Shown: piece after piece, positions 13,279 to 13,312 of the stretch | Position numbering within the stretch: position 1 is the first letter of the stretch | How the letters are laid out: every line of letters begins with the position of its first letter | From: JABFXC01 sp045804265 | GTDB taxonomy: Bacteria; Gemmatimonadota; Gemmatimonadetes; Gemmatimonadales; Gemmatimonadaceae | Length of the DNA: 13,312 nucleotides | NCBI GenBank assembly: GCA_045804265.1 | Contig: JBJMNK010000126.1 | Location: 1 to 13,312, forward strand | Direction: 5' to 3' | The notes under the pieces: model-generated | Told to the model about the DNA's origin: nothing | Seen by the model: the letters and a program-made list of their open reading frames with translations, nothing else | Databases searched by the model: none | Position numbers and translations under genes: made by a program

Positions 13279-13312
13279 ATGGAGCGATGGATGCGACGTC
13301 TCGTGGTCATCG
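13279..13312 (+). CDS. 5' end of the next cassette gene (partial)
   Basis: An ATG 31 bases after attC8 opens a frame reading MERWMRRLVVI that runs off the window. The basic start followed by hydrophobic residues suggests a signal peptide or membrane anchor, like the neighbouring cassette genes. Only 11 residues can be read. Confidence 0.4.
   Translation, partial: MERWMRRLVVI

Larger units (their letters stand above)
10498..13312 (+). mobile_element. right part of integron cassette array (four cassettes and the start of a fifth)
   Basis: Four one-gene cassettes on the + strand (genes at 10525, 11431, 12162 and 12738) are each followed within 5-20 bases by an attC or attC-like site, and a fifth begins after 13248. 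The last three attC sites are near-perfect family members. All four products are small membrane or lipoprotein-like proteins without known relatives. Confidence 0.75.

Overview
The window is high-GC and tightly packed with genes. It looks like the chromosome of a soil-type bacterium, most likely from Gemmatimonadota. That placement is an inference from overall GC, the stand-alone PD40/TolB-like propeller, the class III cyclase variant and the run of small secreted or membrane proteins; no rRNA or marker gene is present to confirm it. No tRNA, rRNA, CRISPR array, transposase or integrase was seen.

The main structure is an integron gene-cassette array. Six well-formed or near-complete copies of a 95-97 bp attC site occur at 36-132, 981-1076, 1914-2010 (decayed), 12032-12128, 12619-12713 and 13152-13248. 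Each starts with an RYYYAAC-type box (usually GCCTAAC or GTCTAAC) and ends with GTTAGGC or GTTAGAC. The outer arms pair with each other and leave one extrahelical A. A variable centre carries the constant 15-mer GCTCGCTGCGCTCGC. All cassette genes are on the + strand, begin shortly after one attC and stop just before the next. Two further attC-like sites of a different type lie at 10368-10497 and 11132-11338.

Left array (1-2010): the tail of one cassette, a DUF2971-type cassette (145-969), then a two-gene cassette holding an orphan EF-Tu domain-2-like protein (1120-1425) overlapped by a small class III nucleotidyl-cyclase-like protein (1422-1892). The attC that closes this last cassette is degenerate.

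Middle (2011-10367): about 8.4 kb without a recognisable attC, carrying ordinary chromosomal-type genes. They are a secreted NTF2-like candidate, an exported alpha/beta-hydrolase (acetyl-xylan-esterase-like), a small membrane protein on the - strand, an outer-membrane beta-barrel protein, a beta-lactamase-family serine hydrolase, and an apparent operon of a PD40 propeller, an HExxH metallopeptidase-like protein, an ICMT-like membrane methyltransferase and perhaps a 60-residue protein. This could be non-cassette DNA fixed between two arms of the array, or old cassettes whose attC sites have decayed.

Right array (10368-13312): four consecutive single-gene cassettes encode small unknown membrane or lipoprotein-like products (about 200, 195, 149 and 132 residues), and a fifth cassette begins at the window edge. 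A sigma70-like promoter sits between two tandem GTTAGGC boxes at 11332-11392 and could drive the second of these genes. No integrase or Pc promoter is in view, so the array must continue beyond the window or be an orphan (In0/CALIN-type) cluster.
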